A DNA stretch of 64,000 nucleotides from Rhinopithecus roxellana (GCF_007565055.1 NC_044549.1:63888882-63952881); one strand, 5' to 3'; shown: positions 42,661 through 55,419, counted from the first letter of the stretch. Numbers and translations: made by a program. The notes: a model not told the origin generated them from the sequence alone.

Positions 42661-44666
42661 TATGTCATCAACTGCTATCCAAACAATAATTTTTTAATAG
42701 AATTTTCACTTTTTTTCCCCTGATACCTCCTTTTCTATTTTTCTTCAAAACTCAACTGCTAAATGCTCCCAGGAGCTGTGGCGACTCGGAAACATGAGAT
42801 GTTTCACACACAATTATAATGATTTTAACAATGCTGCTTGACTTGATGGTGTAGGCATTTGATGAGAAAGAACTTTCAACAATGGCATTTCTTCATAAGA
42901 TAATTGGTTAATAGAGAAAACCTGATCTGGCTTTGCACTTCCTGAGTGGCAACCTGGTCTTCTCAAGCAAGAGAGACAGCAGCAAATTCCTTATTATCTT
43001 ATTGGTTGGTCTTAAATTTTAGGGTTGATGGATGCATGAGACTCTGTAACACACATAGTCCTGAAACTCCACGCTATTTGATGTTAAAATACATCAGTCA
43101 ACTTTTAAGCATAACTTGATGCTATAATTGGATACCGGCAAAAGCTTATTTCATACATTACTTCTGTTAATTTGTTTTTATGCCCCAGTTAAAGTTCCAT
43201 GCCACTTAGTACTTCATGGGAAAGAAAGAGTTGGCATCATACTTAAAAAAAACCCTGGGGTGCCTTACACACTGGGTAAAATAACTCCTTCCTCCCCTGC
43301 ATTGTCTTCATACCTTGAGAGTTAGTTCTTTTAACTATGAAATTGTTGAAACAGCACAGAATATTTTAGCGAAACCAGCGTCACCTCATTAAGCATCCTT
43401 AGCAAGGGTTGAATGTGGCCATGTGGCCACTCTAGTGAATATAGTCCCAGCACTAAAAAACATTTATTGCCACCATTAAAAAAAAAGAACTTTTAAAATG
43501 AGTTTGAAAGAAAGCCATTACCTCCTTAACTACCAAATAAACTCAGTGGTCTATGTAGATTATGATGAAATATCTCTGGTGCTTCAATCGTATTCTCTTT
43601 GTTCCATAAGTTGTAACTCATGCTGGGCTTTTGCTGACAACTTGGTAACTCTTCTCGCCTTTCTCTGTCCCTCCCCATTCCCTTCAGCCTGACTTCTCTT
43701 GCTTACTGTTTGTGCTTTGTTTGCTTTATGTTCTTGTCTTCATCTTGGAATACACACATCTTTGTGTGTGTGTGTTTAAGGTATAGAAACTTTAAATAAA
43801 ACGTAGTTGCTTTTGCAGGGTGGGAACTGGCGTGTATTACTTTGAGATTTCTGTTAGCATTTTTTTGTTGTTGTTGTGAATACTGCAATTTATTGATACA
43901 TATAGATTGCAACATACTTAGGAGGCTTAAGATAATCAGGTATAGAGAAGTGTCCAGTTTCCCAACCATCAAACTGGCCAATATCTACCAGTTCAGTTTC
44001 TGGAAATCCAAGAATCGTAAAGGATATTTTTCAGCAGTTTTTCACCCCAACAGGACAGTTCACAGAGGCTTTTCCTCTACCTATTTTCTCCTGCTTGCTT
44101 TGTAGCACATTTTGAATGTGGACATGCTCTGTCTTTCAACACAACGGTAGGGGTGGGATTTGGCAAAATCTTTTTAGGAGCAATATAATCACAAGGGTCT
44201 CCACAGTCATGCCAGACAGCCATTGTCTTGGCCTTGGTCCTAATATTTCCCCAGTAATTTCAAAAGTGCTTTTGGCAAGAATTAGTTAAATCTCCCTTTT
44301 TAGCCAGGCCATAGTTTTAAAACTCATTGCAAATCATAGGTACCATTGTTATAACTGGAGATTTCCTGAAAGAACTGGAGGTCTCCTGAAATTAAATGCA
44401 GGCATTCTAATGAAAAGGGACTCAGCAAAGCCAGCATCAAGGTGTGTGATGTTCATGGTTATTTTAAGCCAACAATCTCTCTACTGGGGCACAGGCCCAA
44501 ACTATCTGCTTTCATTTAAATCCCCATCCACTACTGCTGAGCCTGGCAAGCAGGACAAGGGGCAAGAAGCCTTCCCAGCTGCAGAATGGCAGCCAGGGAT
44601 AGGGGAACAAGTTGGGATCTCTGGTTCTAATTTTCCTTCCCCTCTGTTCTAGATGTCTCCCTACAT
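42661..44666. other. 2 kb without recognised gene
   Basis: AT-rich. (GT)n near 43763 and (GTT)n near 43866. Frames of 64-92 codons here show no domains. Confidence 0.45.
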
Positions 44667-44979
44667 ATTTTATTTTATTTTATTTATTTATTTATTTTTG
44701 AGATGGAGTCTTGCTCTGTTGCTCAGGATGGAGTGCAGTGGCACAATCTCAGCTCACTACAACCTCCGCCTCCTGGGTTCAAGTGATTCTCCTGCCTCAA
44801 CCTCCTGAGTAGCTGGGATTAAGAGCATGTACCACCACGCCCGGCTAATTTTTGTGTTTTTAGTAGAGGCAGGGTTTCACCATGTTGGTCAGGCTGGTCT
44901 CGAACTCCTGGCTTCAAGTGATCCGCCCACCTTGGCCTCCCAAAGTGCTGGGATTACAGGCGTGAGCCACCCTGCTGGG
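44667..44979 (-). mobile_element. AluS-type
   Basis: Tail of (TTTTA)n, then GAGATGGAGTCTTGCTCTG; ends GCCACCCTGCTGG. GTCTCCCTACATATT and GTCTCCATATGTATT flank it. Confidence 0.93.
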
Positions 44980-45099
44980 TCTCCATATGTATTAATACTC
45001 CACAAGCTTCACTTTTCTCATCTTGGAAGTCAGGATAAGTCCAAGTTTGTGAAACAAAACCAACAGATGGATACGAAAACACCAGTTAACATAAACTTA

Positions 45100-45290
45100 T
45101 TGATGGCAGGGCTGGCTTCCTGGGCATGTGTCCTATGCAGTCACATAGGACAGGTGCTCAGAGGGGCCCTGTATTGGTTTAATATTCTGCTGTCACCGTC
45201 TTGAAATTTTGAATAATTTTTGAATAGTGGGCTCTGCATTTTTATCTTCCATTGGATCTCCCAAATTATGTAGCCAGTCTTGACTGCAGG
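45100..45290 (+). repeat. old unnamed repeat, second copy of the 17136 family
   Basis: GGTTTAATATTCTGC, CGTCTTGAAATTTTGAATAA and CAAATTATGTAGCCAGTC match the reverse complement of the 17.1-17.6 kb copy. Confidence 0.6.
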
Positions 45291-46178
45291 GCCATGGTTG
45301 GTTTGCAGAGATGTTTTTGTTGCTGAGCCCCTGCTCCAGGCAGGTGTAATTCAAGGTCCTGGGTCATTCTTTGGCCTCACTAATTCTAGTCCAGGATAGA
45401 GGTTCTTGCCACTGATGCTTTCACCTACAAGACAGAGGTGGATGGACTGAGAAGCCAGTGACCTTAAAGCCTCAGGGCTTCTCCGTTGCAGATTATCTCT
45501 CAAGGCTTTGGGTGGACCTCTAGCAATTTAAAAATCATTTTTATGCAAAATTGTGTAACCTTTGACTCTACCTGTGCTGTTAGGGAGTACTTTCTGGAAG
45601 TTAATGGGATGTTTTCAGTTGTCATGATAATTGGAAGGGGGCAATGCTGGCCCTTAGTGGGTAGAGGTAAGAGAGGCTAGACTGCCACAATGCACCCTAT
45701 GGTCCCACATGTCAGAATTTTCCTGTGTCTCCACGTGATGTCCCACATGACATTCAAATGACCCAATCAGATCTTGTAGGTGAACACTGGTTTCATTTAC
45801 AGAAGCCAGGAACTTGATGCCATTTTCCACATAAGTACGATATACTTTTTGCATGCTTTTAATACATACAGCATCATCCAGGAATGCAAGTACAGTCAAA
45901 TTTGAAGGAATATTATAGTTTGTTTCATCTGGAACCAATTCAAGAACTATTTGCTATCTTTGAAATTTTGTCACCGATGGCAACACTGCTAGTGACACTG
46001 AACACTTGATCCAGCGTGCCTGTATGAATCCACACTGACTGTGGCATCCAGGGTGGTTTGATGCACGGCTATACACAAGTGTACTTATTTAGCCCTTATT
46101 TCAACGTGTCAACTGCAAACCCACTCATTATAAGAAGGTGCCAGCCCCTGACGTCTTGTTATATGGTCTAGCCTAGGA
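45291..46178 (-). other. unassigned; holds a 94-codon minus-strand frame
   Basis: The minus strand has an open frame from 45938 to 45654 with balanced composition (no low complexity, no repeat). Upstream, in the same register, 46020-45960 is also open until a stop near 45951. This pattern suits a fragment of a processed pseudogene whose parent I do not recognise, or chance. No splice or promoter signal is evident. Confidence 0.35.
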
Positions 46179-46383
46179 CAGGAATCAGCAAACTAGGGCC
46201 TGTAGCCCAAATCCACCCTGTGATCTGCTTTTGCACAACCCATGAGCTAAGGATGGTCTTTACATTTTTAAAGGGTTGTAAGAAAAAAAAAAAAAAAGAC
46301 TATACAACAAAGATCCTATGTTGCCCACAAAGCCTAAAATATTTACTTTCTCATCCTTTACAGAAAAAGTTTGCTGACTGCTG
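46179..46383 (-). mobile_element. MER1/MER58-type hAT transposon
   Basis: Inverted ends CAGGAATCAGCAAACTAGGGCC and GTTTGCTGACTG in short blocks; the centre has CTTTACATTTTTAAAGGGTTG plus an A-run and GCCTAAAATATTTAC. About 205 bp, complete. Confidence 0.85.
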
Positions 46384-46522
46384 GCCCACAATAATAATGC
46401 TCACACATTTATATGTTGAAATACATAGCTCATTACGGATTATTTTCTTTTTTATTTTTCCTTTATGTTACGGTAAGGACAACTGAGTCAAGCAATTTGT
46501 CTGCCAATTTGATTACTACCTA

Positions 46523-46823
46523 CTTTTTCTTATTTTTTGAGATGGAGTCTTACTCTGTTGCCCAGGCTGGAGTGTAGTGGCTCAATCTCAGCTCACTACA
46601 GGCTCTGCCTCCCAGGTTCAAGCGATTCTCCTGCCTCAGCCTCCTGAGTAGCTGGGATTATACATGTGCATCAACATACCAGGCTAATTTTCATATTTTC
46701 AGTAGAGATGGAGTTTCGCCACGTTGGCCAGGTTTGTCTCGAACTCCTGGCTTCAATCCATCTACCCACCTTGACCTCCCAAAGTGCTTGGATTAAAGGT
46801 GTGAGCCTTTAAATATCCAGCTG
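46523..46823 (-). mobile_element. old AluJ/S-type
   Basis: TTTTTTGAGATGGAGTCTTAC at the start; diverged end TTAAAGGTGTGAGCC. No clear target duplication. Confidence 0.88.
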
Positions 46824-47384
46824 AGTAAAAAGGTTTTATGGAACATTTTAGTGTAGTTACCATTAGGCGTCATGATGCTGGGGAAGGAAAAAAACACAGA
46901 TGGCCACTATGCTTCCTTTCTGTCAACCCCTTTTCACCTCTTTGGCTCAATGAACACAGCTTCTAAATTTTCCATGAAACTTTCCCCAATAACTACAATC
47001 CATAGTAATCTATCCCTCACTGAACTCCTTAACATTTACTGTATGAAATTGATCAAATTGTTTATGGTGGTAACACATCCGGGCGTGAAAGCATCCTTGA
47101 GGTAAAATACATCCTTATGAAGCTAAAATAAAGGAAGAAACATTACTTTTCATGTTGGAGGACTATCCTGTTGGATTAGGGGTTGAGCAGGCTTCTGTGG
47201 CCTGGTGCACCAAGATAACTTGCTTTGTCAAAGAGAATTGGTTCTACATTTCAAACTGATAATTTACAAAAACTGCTTGGTGGAGCAAGTGTTTCTTTGC
47301 TTTGGAATGAACAAGAAATTCATTTATCATTTGATAGTAATACACACCAACGTGGTAACAATGGTCTATCTGCAGTTGATGAGG
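46824..47384. other. no gene or repeat recognised
   Basis: AT-rich; frames of 62-77 codons without motif. Confidence 0.4.
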
Positions 47385-47960
47385 TTGTTCTAGTTATCTG
47401 ATGCTGTATGACAAACAACTCTCCAAAACTTGATTGATTCTTGAGTATGCAGTCTGGATGCAGTCTAGGAGTTGTCAGGGCAGCTTATCTCTGTTTTCCT
47501 TGGGATCATTTGGGATAGGTAGAAGGCTGGAATCATCTGAAGGCTCACTCATATGTCTGGTGCCTGAGCTGGGGAGACTGAAACAGCTGGAGGCTAGAAT
47601 GGCTAGGGCTTTTGGGCATCTTTCCCTGTCTAATCTTTCCATGTGATCTCTCCAGCATAGAGACTGCCTACATGTCAGCTCAAGGCTCCCCAAGGCATAT
47701 ATTTTGAGACAGTGAGTGAGAAAGAGAGAGAAAGAGAGAGAGAAGGATGAAGAAGAGGAGGAAGAGGAGAAGGCAGAGGAAAAAAGAAAGAGAGCAGCCA
47801 AGTGTCAAGCTGAAGCCACATCACCTTTTATGACCTAACCTTGGAAGTTACATAGCATCATCTCCACTGAATTTTAATTGGTCAATGAAGTTACAAAGAC
47901 CCACATAGTTTCAAGGGAAGAGAACATGGATTCTCAGTGTGGAGAAGTGTTAATGTCCAT
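47385..47960 (-). mobile_element. old LTR-like repeat with a purine tract
   Basis: GTTCTAGTTATCTGATGCTG, CTGGAATCATCTGAAGGCTC and CTAACCTTGGAAGTTACATAG match the group at 10114. 47712-47800 is a GA-rich tract, AGAGAGAAAGAGAGAGAGAAG in type. Confidence 0.5.
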
Positions 47961-48121
47961 TGTTAGAAGAACTTGAGGACTGGGGTGAGGGGATGTGCAT
48001 GTAGCCATCTTTGAGAAAATACAAACTAACACAAACACTAAATATACATTTATAGCCTTTAAAATATATATAACTTTCCAATTTTCGAAGAGAACATATT
48101 CCTTTAAAAACCAGAAAAATT

Positions 48122-48419
48122 GGCCAGGCACGGTGGCTCACGCTTGTAATCCCAGCAATTTGGGAGGCCCAGGTGGGTGTATCACAAGGTCAGGAGATCG
48201 AGACCATGCTGGCCAATACGGTGAAACCCTGTCTCTACTAAAAATACAAAAATTATCTGGGCGTGGTGGTGCATGCCTGTAATCCCAGCTACTCGGGAGG
48301 CTGAGGCAAGAGAATAGCTTGAACCAGAGAGTTGGAGGTTGCAGTGAGCCGAGATCATGCCACTATACTCCAGCCTGGAGACAGAGTGAGACTCCATCAA
48401 AAACAACAACAACAACAAC
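48122..48419 (+). mobile_element. AluS-type with (AAC)n tail
   Basis: The tail is five AAC units. CCAGAAAAATT flanks it (about 48110 and 48421). Confidence 0.93.
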
Positions 48420-49929
48420 ACCAGAAAAATTACAAGAGACTTTGGCTAAAACAACAACAACAATGCTTGGTATAGGATCTTAGAACAAAGCCGTGGCCAG
48501 TATACAGTGTGGTTTTTTTGCCCTAATCTAGCCACTCTCATCACTGATATGACTGCATTAAGCCTGTTCAACATAGAACAAGGCACTGGTAGCCTGACTG
48601 GCCAAATGACAAATGAACTGATTTCTCCTCAATTCATCTTGCTATTTCAGACCAGCACCAGTGAAAGGCTCAGGATTTTCTAGGTAAAAGAGAAACCTCC
48701 CTGAAACAATTGCCTGTCCTTTCTGTTCAGTGGGATTATGTAATTGTCAAGACCAGTGTTGGGCTCTGGCGACAACATCCTAGCCCCAGGGCATGGTGGC
48801 AGATGGAGTACAGTGTCTAATCAGCGTACACTCCCCCATTGCAGCCTGGCCACATAAGGAGAGCAATAATAGCGCTCCAAGAATGAAAACATCCATCAAA
48901 GGCTGACAAACCTCTGACATAGATTTTCCTTAATGTTACTAAAGGAGCTAGTTAAATGTGATGGAGTTGCTAATAAAAATTATTTGGTGGTCCTAGTGAA
49001 ACAGCCCTGTATGCCCTGTTCACCTTCCTTGTTAGGCAAGCAGGGAAGCCACAGTAGAATTTTTGGTGGCTAATATTGATTGCAGTTTGAAACACAAAAG
49101 GCAACCAGGCCAATGCAACTCAATTCAGTTATCTTTAGGAACTGGAGATGACACAGCAGAGAAGTGTTATAATAGTGGTCTTTGCTGGCTTTGTCATTTT
49201 AGTCAATGAGCAGATGCCCTCAAGCGAGCAGGAGATGACAGAGTCATGGATCCACTTTTCCCTCAGTGAGTCTAATATTTTGCTCTTTTCATAAAACATC
49301 GTCCCTTAAGGCAAGACAGCTAGTTCTTCTGGGGCTCAGTAGAAGAGAGAGTGATGTGTTATGTGCTGGAGGAAAAACTAGTTGCAGAGGAATTAATGAG
49401 TGAGATAGTTTAGTAGCAATGTGGTACCTCGGTGGTTCTTAAGTTGTGTTCCCTCGTGCCACATCTGCACTGACCATAAAACATCTGGGGTGATAAGGCA
49501 TGGGTCCAGACTGATTACTTGCTATTTGCAAGTGTCCATTGCATAGAACCCTTGGTTCTGGTGGCTTTGCCCATCTGAGGAGATGGGGCTCTTTGGCCAA
49601 GCTAGGAGACCTGAGGCCTGGGCCTCTTGTCTTCCTTCCCTTGCTCTACACAGCCATCCCTCCTGAGATCTGGCCACCTGCCAGGGATTAGGCAGCCAGC
49701 AGGTTCTATGTTGCGGCCATTCCAAGGACACAGAGACCCCTGTCCCCTTTCTGGTTTGGAGGAATTACTCCTCCCTTCTCTGCTCTTTTCCCAAAGCTGT
49801 CTTTCTCTCCTCTCTTCTTCCTTAGCTCTTCTTGCATTATGTCTTTCATGGCCTCGGACTTTTACAAAACACAGGGCAGGGGGTAACATCAGCCTGCTTC
49901 TGGCTTTTCCTCTTATTTCTCTGAGTCTG
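48420..49929. other. 1.5 kb without recognised gene
   Basis: Unique-looking. A 132-codon plus frame (49627-50025), the longest in the window, overlaps minus frames and runs into a MIR; composition is Leu/Ser/Pro-rich from CT-rich DNA. Confidence 0.45.
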
Positions 49930-50035
49930 GTGCAGCATGCTGATTTTACAGAAGAGGAAACTGAGGCCTGTGGAGATGAAGGGATTTGGGCAAAATTACG
50001 CTGCTGCAGGCTGGGTTGGGCCTAGGTTCTTCCAC
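49930..50035 (-). repeat. MIR SINE fragment
   Basis: Antisense: GATTTTACAGAAGAGGAAAC then TGAGGCCTGTGGAGATGAAG. Confidence 0.7.
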
Positions 50036-50124
50036 CTAAAGCCCAACCTGTCTGTGTACCTCTCCATCAGTGGGAACCAACTCTTCACCGTACAGGGGAT
50101 GCACTTCTGAATGCCCTCTGCACA

Positions 50125-50310
50125 GAGCTGTGGAATTGGTGTCAGAACATCTGGAATTCTGGCTTTCATGCTGCTATTGTGGTGTGACCTTGGCCAAATC
50201 ACTTGACCTCCCTTGATCTAAAATTATTAAAATCTAAAACACTGGCTTTACCAACCACACTAAGATGATTAGGATTAGATGAAAATACTGAAAGCCTTTA
50301 GTGAGTTATA
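50125..50310 (+). repeat. MIR SINE
   Basis: GTGTGACCTTGGCCAAATCAC, TTGACCTCCCTTGATC and AGGATTAGATGAAAATACTG. Confidence 0.75.
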
Positions 50311-51358
50311 TGTACCACACAGATAACATAATCAACTCTTCTAATTGCTCTGATCTGCTTTTACTTGCTTCAATCCCTGGGTGATCATATTCTTCACCTC
50401 TTCCAGTCCTTAAAAATCTCCACAAACAGAGCCGTGATATCACTGCATGGACATTGAAGTCATTTATTTGCTTATTAGTTTCTTGTGGCCTGGGACTATT
50501 TCTTTCCTCAATGGAGTTTTATTTCTCCTACATGAAAAGTTTGGGTTGTCAACACGTTGACAGGATTCAGTGAATCATTAATCTGTGTTATTAATAGTTT
50601 GTTACCAAACTCATTGCTTTGCTCATAAGTGGCCCTGGTCCTCTCAATTAACTATTGTTTCACCCTTGTCTGTTGTGAAAGGGTTTGACTGTGCTCTATG
50701 GCAGTTCTATCCTGGAGGAGTAAGTTCTCCTTATTGAAAATAAAAAGCTCCTCTCAGATCTGCTTTGCAAACATAGCCCTGCCTCTTGCTCAAGATTGGT
50801 AGGTCTTAGGTGCCAAGTACAGCAGAATGCTGCTTTTGTAGCTGTCTGTTGCCATCTGCATAATGGGAAGTGTTATTTATGTAACTGACTGCTTTCCTTA
50901 CCAAATTGAGTTGCCAAAGGTCAGGGGCCCCTCTCTTCTTTATACCATTACCAATGCCACCTTGCAAGGTATCATATTGTAATTACCTAAGAAAGCTTGT
51001 TTGAATTGAATTTTACTACTGATTTTCCTTCACCAGAAAAAATGGCTGGTAGATTTGTGATGAGCTGTTGGTGTTCACATACCAAGTTTATTTTGCAGAA
51101 AATTGGTTGCTTAACTAAAGAGGGTAAGTACAACAGACTCATCTTATGCCATGTACAATTGTACCAAATAGTATGTTGAAGTGGGTGAAATCGTGGTATT
51201 GACAGGTCCAAATGTCTTACTACTGCAACTGCCAAAATGCCTCTAGGATTACTTTAGAAATTCCCTTGAAAATAAGCAGGCCTAGAATTTAGGAGGGTCA
51301 TGAAAGCAGAATGTACGTGTGTTGGGTATAGTGGGAATGTTTAAAAAATACAGGTTTC
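50311..51358. other. no gene or repeat recognised
   Basis: AT-rich; 60-82-codon frames on both strands at 50987-51235 are unsupported. Confidence 0.4.
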
Positions 51359-51661
51359 GGCCGGGCGCCGCGGCTCAAGCCTGTAATCCCAGCACTTTGG
51401 GAGGCCGAGACGGGCGGATCACGAAGTCAGGAGATCGAGACCATCCTGGTTAACACGGTGAAACCCCGTCTCTACTAAAAATACAAAAACTAGCCGGGCG
51501 AGGTGGCGGGCGCCTGTAGTCCCAGCTACTCGGGAGGCTGAGGCAGGAGAATGGCGTGAACCTGGGAGGCAGAGCTTGCAGTGAGCTGAGATCCAGCCAC
51601 TGCACTCCAGCCTGGGCGACAGAGCGAGACTCCGCCTCAAAAAAAAAAAAAAAAAAAAAAA
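51359..51661 (+). mobile_element. AluY, Old World monkey type
   Basis: GGCCGGGCGCCGCGGCTCAA start, CpG-rich, A-run of about 24. ACAGGTTTC flanks it. Confidence 0.95.
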
Positions 51662-51662
51662 A

Positions 51663-51790
51663 CAGGTTTCTAAACTCTACCCCTCAAAGAGTATTCAGTG
51701 GGTTGAGATGAGGCCCAGGAATCTGCATATTTCACAAACAGTCCCAGGTTTGCATATGAAGGGGGTCCTCAGAGAGCAAACCCTGATATT
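51663..51790 (+). mobile_element. MER5A-like fragment
   Basis: TATTCAGTGGGTTGAGATGAGG, CCCAGGAATCTGCATATTTC and GTCCCAGGTTTGCATATG match the right half of a MER5A-type element. Confidence 0.6.
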
Positions 51791-51972
51791 TCCTCCTAAT
51801 TCATTAACAAAAGAAAACCAAACATTAGAATTGTTGGTAGCATTGAGATTTCTGAAGAAGTATTAAAAGGTTGCATGACTCAAAATTTGAAGGAAGGGTA
51901 AAAAAACCTTAGAATTTTCAACCTGGGTAGAATGCACATGTATTCCAGGTAAAGTCCAATATGGGAGACAAT

Positions 51973-52219
51973 GTTGCAGTTATCTATTGCTACATAACAA
52001 ACTACCTAGTTTGTAGCTTAAGATAACCATTTTATTTTGCTTTTGATTTTGTGGGTCAGGAATTTGGGAAGAGCTTGGTAGGGCAGTTTGAGTCTGACCT
52101 GCAGGTCATCAGCTGGGCCTATGGGGCTGGATGATCCACTTCCAAGATAACCTTTATAGTCACATGCCTGGTACTGCAGTGTTTCTTAACATTTATCTAT
52201 CTATCTGTTTGTCTGTCTG

Positions 52220-52273
<54 letters not shown>

Positions 52274-52625
52274 CATCCATCCATCCATCATCTATCTCAT
52301 TTCCTCTAAAGCTTCTTCATGTGGCTCAGCTTCTCAGAGCAAGATGGTTTCAGGGCAGTGGTATTTTTTGCATGGTGACTGACTTTCAAGAAGCAGGAAT
52401 TGGAAGCTGCCAGGCCAGTTAAGGGTGACACGTGTAACTGGCACAATGTTACTTCTGCTGTATTACCCTGGTCAAAGGAGTCATGGTGCCTGCCCAGAGT
52501 CAAAGGGGCATAGAAATAAACTCCACTACTTGATGAGGTATTGTAAGGTCTCATTTCAAAAAGAGTATGTGGGATGGGGGATGTTGTCAAAGCCATCTTT
52601 GGAAAATACAATCTGTCACATGTCA
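51973..52625 (-). mobile_element. old LTR-like repeat carrying a tetranucleotide array
   Basis: GTTATCTATTGCTACATAAC and GGGTCAGGAATTTGGGAAGAG open it as in the 10114 group. CTCATTTCAAAAAGAGTATG and CCATCTTTGGAAAATACAATC close it. Confidence 0.55.
52193..52290 (+). repeat. (ATCT)n tetranucleotide array with GTCT and ATCC variants
   Basis: Order: (ATCT), GTTTGTCTGTCTGTCT, about 14 ATCT units, four ATCC units. The open frame across it (52131-52382) is an artefact of the repeat. Confidence 0.95.
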
Positions 52626-54699
52626 CTCACTCAAGATTAGGCGAAGAGACGGTCTCCTAGGGTACATATACCTAGATATGAGAGTCATATTGTATGTATC
52701 ATTTAGGAACGAATGCATTTATTGGTAATGGAAATGTGGGTGGTAGAATATTATAGAATTCCATCTTTACAGAATGTTTATTCTGTTTCTTTGCATATTT
52801 TCTTGGCATTTTTGAGAAAAGCAGACTCATATCACATGCACATTTTTACATTTGTTTCATTTGTCCTACACACTTTCTCCATGAGCGAGACTTCAATAAT
52901 CAGTGCATCCAACTTATTGCATAGCCTTGGAATGTTTGAATGTACTCATGAGTCAATTTTAGATTTATATATCCTCTGACTTTTCTTGAGTTTTAAAAAA
53001 TTCATACACTCTTGTCTTAACTCCTCAGTGGTATTTCCTCTTTTCCAATAATACCTAAAAATCCAATTTCTTTGCTCCATCAGATGTGGGTCTTCCATTT
53101 GGATTTCTGCTTTTTCACTCTTTGGCAATTGGTGCTATCATATCAGTGACACTAACTAGTGGTTTTATTATACTACAGTGTAAAAGAATTGCATTTCCTC
53201 TACATTTTTAAATGTCTTATCCACATTCAGGCTGTGCATACATTTCACGGAAATGCCCTGATCTTGTTAGTTGATCCACAAATAGCTCCTCTATATATTT
53301 ATGGTAATACTATATGCTGAACTACAGTTTCACACTTAGAACTGTCCCTGTTGGTTTGTCTGTTTTAAATGTCATCTGCTCACATTTATAAATGTAGAAT
53401 GAGCTTACTTAAATTGGATTTCTTGGGCCCAAGTCACTTCTGATTTTCCTAATGACCAAATAACCAAAAAGCAGAACAGATTAAGAAGAAAAAAGAAATC
53501 TCGGGCACACACACTTTCCAAGCAGTCAGGGTTTGTTTAAAGCTGCTTTGTTTGGCAGGAATGGTTAATAAAAGAAACATTCCCCAAAAGAATTGTTGTG
53601 GTCTTTAATTAAACTCCTTTCCCATAGGTTTGTAATATCACGTTGAACAATATTTGGTCAGTTTCTCTGCCTGGCTTTCTTAGTCACATGCTGGACTTTA
53701 TTGGATCCCGGGTCCTGAGGGAACATTAGGAGCAGAGAGAGGCAGGCCACATCAAATGAAAGTTAATTGTGTTTAAGCTGTGTTGGAAACCAGCCTCCAG
53801 TGCGCCTTTGCTGAGAGCCAAGCTAAACATGCAGGTGCCCCAGCTGTCAGGCTGGGCCCAGGGCAGAGCATTTACCTGACATAGAGGATGTGCAGCTACC
53901 CAAAGACTGGTGACTGTGGAAGAGGCCAACTCAAGGCCTTGCTTTTTGACCTTCTTGGGCTCCCGAACAATGGTCAATGAGGTGATTCATTCTACTGTGG
54001 GGGCTGGAAGTTGGGTTTTCTTCAAGAAGGGAGTGCTGCTGGATAGCAGTTCATTAAGACTCAGAACTGTCTGTGGAAAAGCTGTGATGAAGTTCTCTAA
54101 ATGACATGGATGCTAAGCACTGTTACAGTTGCTGAAGAAATGTTTTGTCTGGCTCTCTTCTGGCCCTCGAATTGAGACTCAAATCAGAGCAGACACCTGC
54201 CAGGCATATCTGACATCAAAAGTGGATCGTTTTTCATGGAAATACCCCTTTTCCTTCTTATCTGCTCTGAGGGTGGACCACTGCTGTCTCCCCAGCCCTT
54301 GGCACATCCCTGAACACATGTCCTTGGGAAGGGGACACAGAGGTCTCCTGGGGCACTGTTGACAGTCTGTCTCTTTATCCGGATGGGAGTGCCACACCTG
54401 TTCATTTCATGATCATTTGTTCAACAGTTCACATGTTATATTTACATTGCTATAATTAATTAGTTTAAAACATGAAATTGCTAAGACTGGACCATTTTTT
54501 AATACATAAAAATGGCAGTTGTGTAAAATTCAATATAATATATTTTACCCAGGAAATGATAAAATAAGATTGTGAAAATACCATCAAATATATCAGTGGT
54601 CACAAGATATATATAGGCCCAAAAGAGGCATTTGTGGGTGGTGATTGTAGCAGCTATTCCACTAAGTAGTGGTCCTTTTTTTCTTTTGCTTTGTGTGAC
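52626..54699. other. 2.1 kb without recognised gene
   Basis: AT-rich in the left half. A 60-codon minus frame (53128-52946) is charged and of ordinary composition but unsupported. I recognise no repeat. Confidence 0.45.
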
Positions 54700-54890
54700 A
54701 ACACAGTGTGGTGGCTAGTGCCTGGCCCCATAGCCTGTCATGCTTGGGTTTGAGCCTCTGCTCTCCTATGTACCAGCTGGTTGGCCTAGGGAAAGATTTT
54801 GAGCCCATTTTTCCATCTGAAAATGAGGCTGGTGATGGTACCTACTGCATAGGATCACTGAGCAGTAGGTGCTCACATTTGGTAACACTT
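54700..54890 (+). repeat. MIR SINE
   Basis: GTGTGGTGGCTAGTGCCTGG, TTTGAGCCTCTGCTCTCC, CCATTTTTCCATCTGAAAATG and GGTACCTACTGCATAGGATC. Confidence 0.75.
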
Positions 54891-55021
54891 ACCTTGCCAG
54901 ATGTGTCTCCTGCCATGTCGCCTTGGAATTTTCATGCTCTAGATGATCTGGACTTCTTTTGTTTTTGTTTGTTTGTTTGCTTTTGGACTTCTTTTCACTT
55001 CACTGGGTATGCTGCATTCCT

Positions 55022-55408
55022 GTATTAGTCCATTCTCCTGCTGCTAATAAAGACATACCCAATAAAAAGACATACCCTAGACTGGGTAATTTTTAAAGGA
55101 AATAGGTTTAATTGACTCACAGTTCTGCATGGCTGGGGAGGCCTCAGAAAACTGATAATTATAGTGGAAGGGGAAGCAAACATGTCTTCTTCCACATGGT
55201 GGCAGGAAGGAGAAGTGCCAAGCAAAAGGAAAAAAATCTTGTAAAACCATTAGATCTCTTGAGAACTCACTATCATGAGAACGGTGTGGAGGTAGCCACC
55301 CCCATGATTCAATTTCCTCCCGCCAGGTCCCTCCCATGACATGTGGGGATTATGGGAACTATAATTCAAAATGAGATGTGGGTGGGGACACAGCCAAACC
55401 ATGTCAGC
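55022..55408 (-). mobile_element. MaLR LTR, THE1/MST-like
   Basis: Antisense TGTATTAGTCCATTCTCCTG at the start; GTTCTGCATGGCTGGGGAGG, CATGATTCAATTTCCTCCC and ACACAGCCAAACCATGTCA. It has a 17-bp tandem duplication (AAGACATACCC twice) near 55050-55077. Confidence 0.9.
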
Positions 55409-55419
55409 TCCCTTCTGCT

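Noticed and set aside
44827..45204. 125-codon plus frame
   Set aside because: First half is Alu; the rest is unassigned or old repeat sequence. No exon signals.
49627..50025. Longest open frame in the window (132 codons, plus)
   Set aside because: It arises from CT-rich DNA, overlaps open frames on the other strand, and its end lies in a MIR. No domain, splice or promoter signal.
52131..52382. Repetitive Ile-Tyr-Leu-Ser frame
   Set aside because: Artefact of the ATCT array.
52946..53128. 60-codon charged minus frame
   Set aside because: No recognisable family, no continuation in neighbouring frames.
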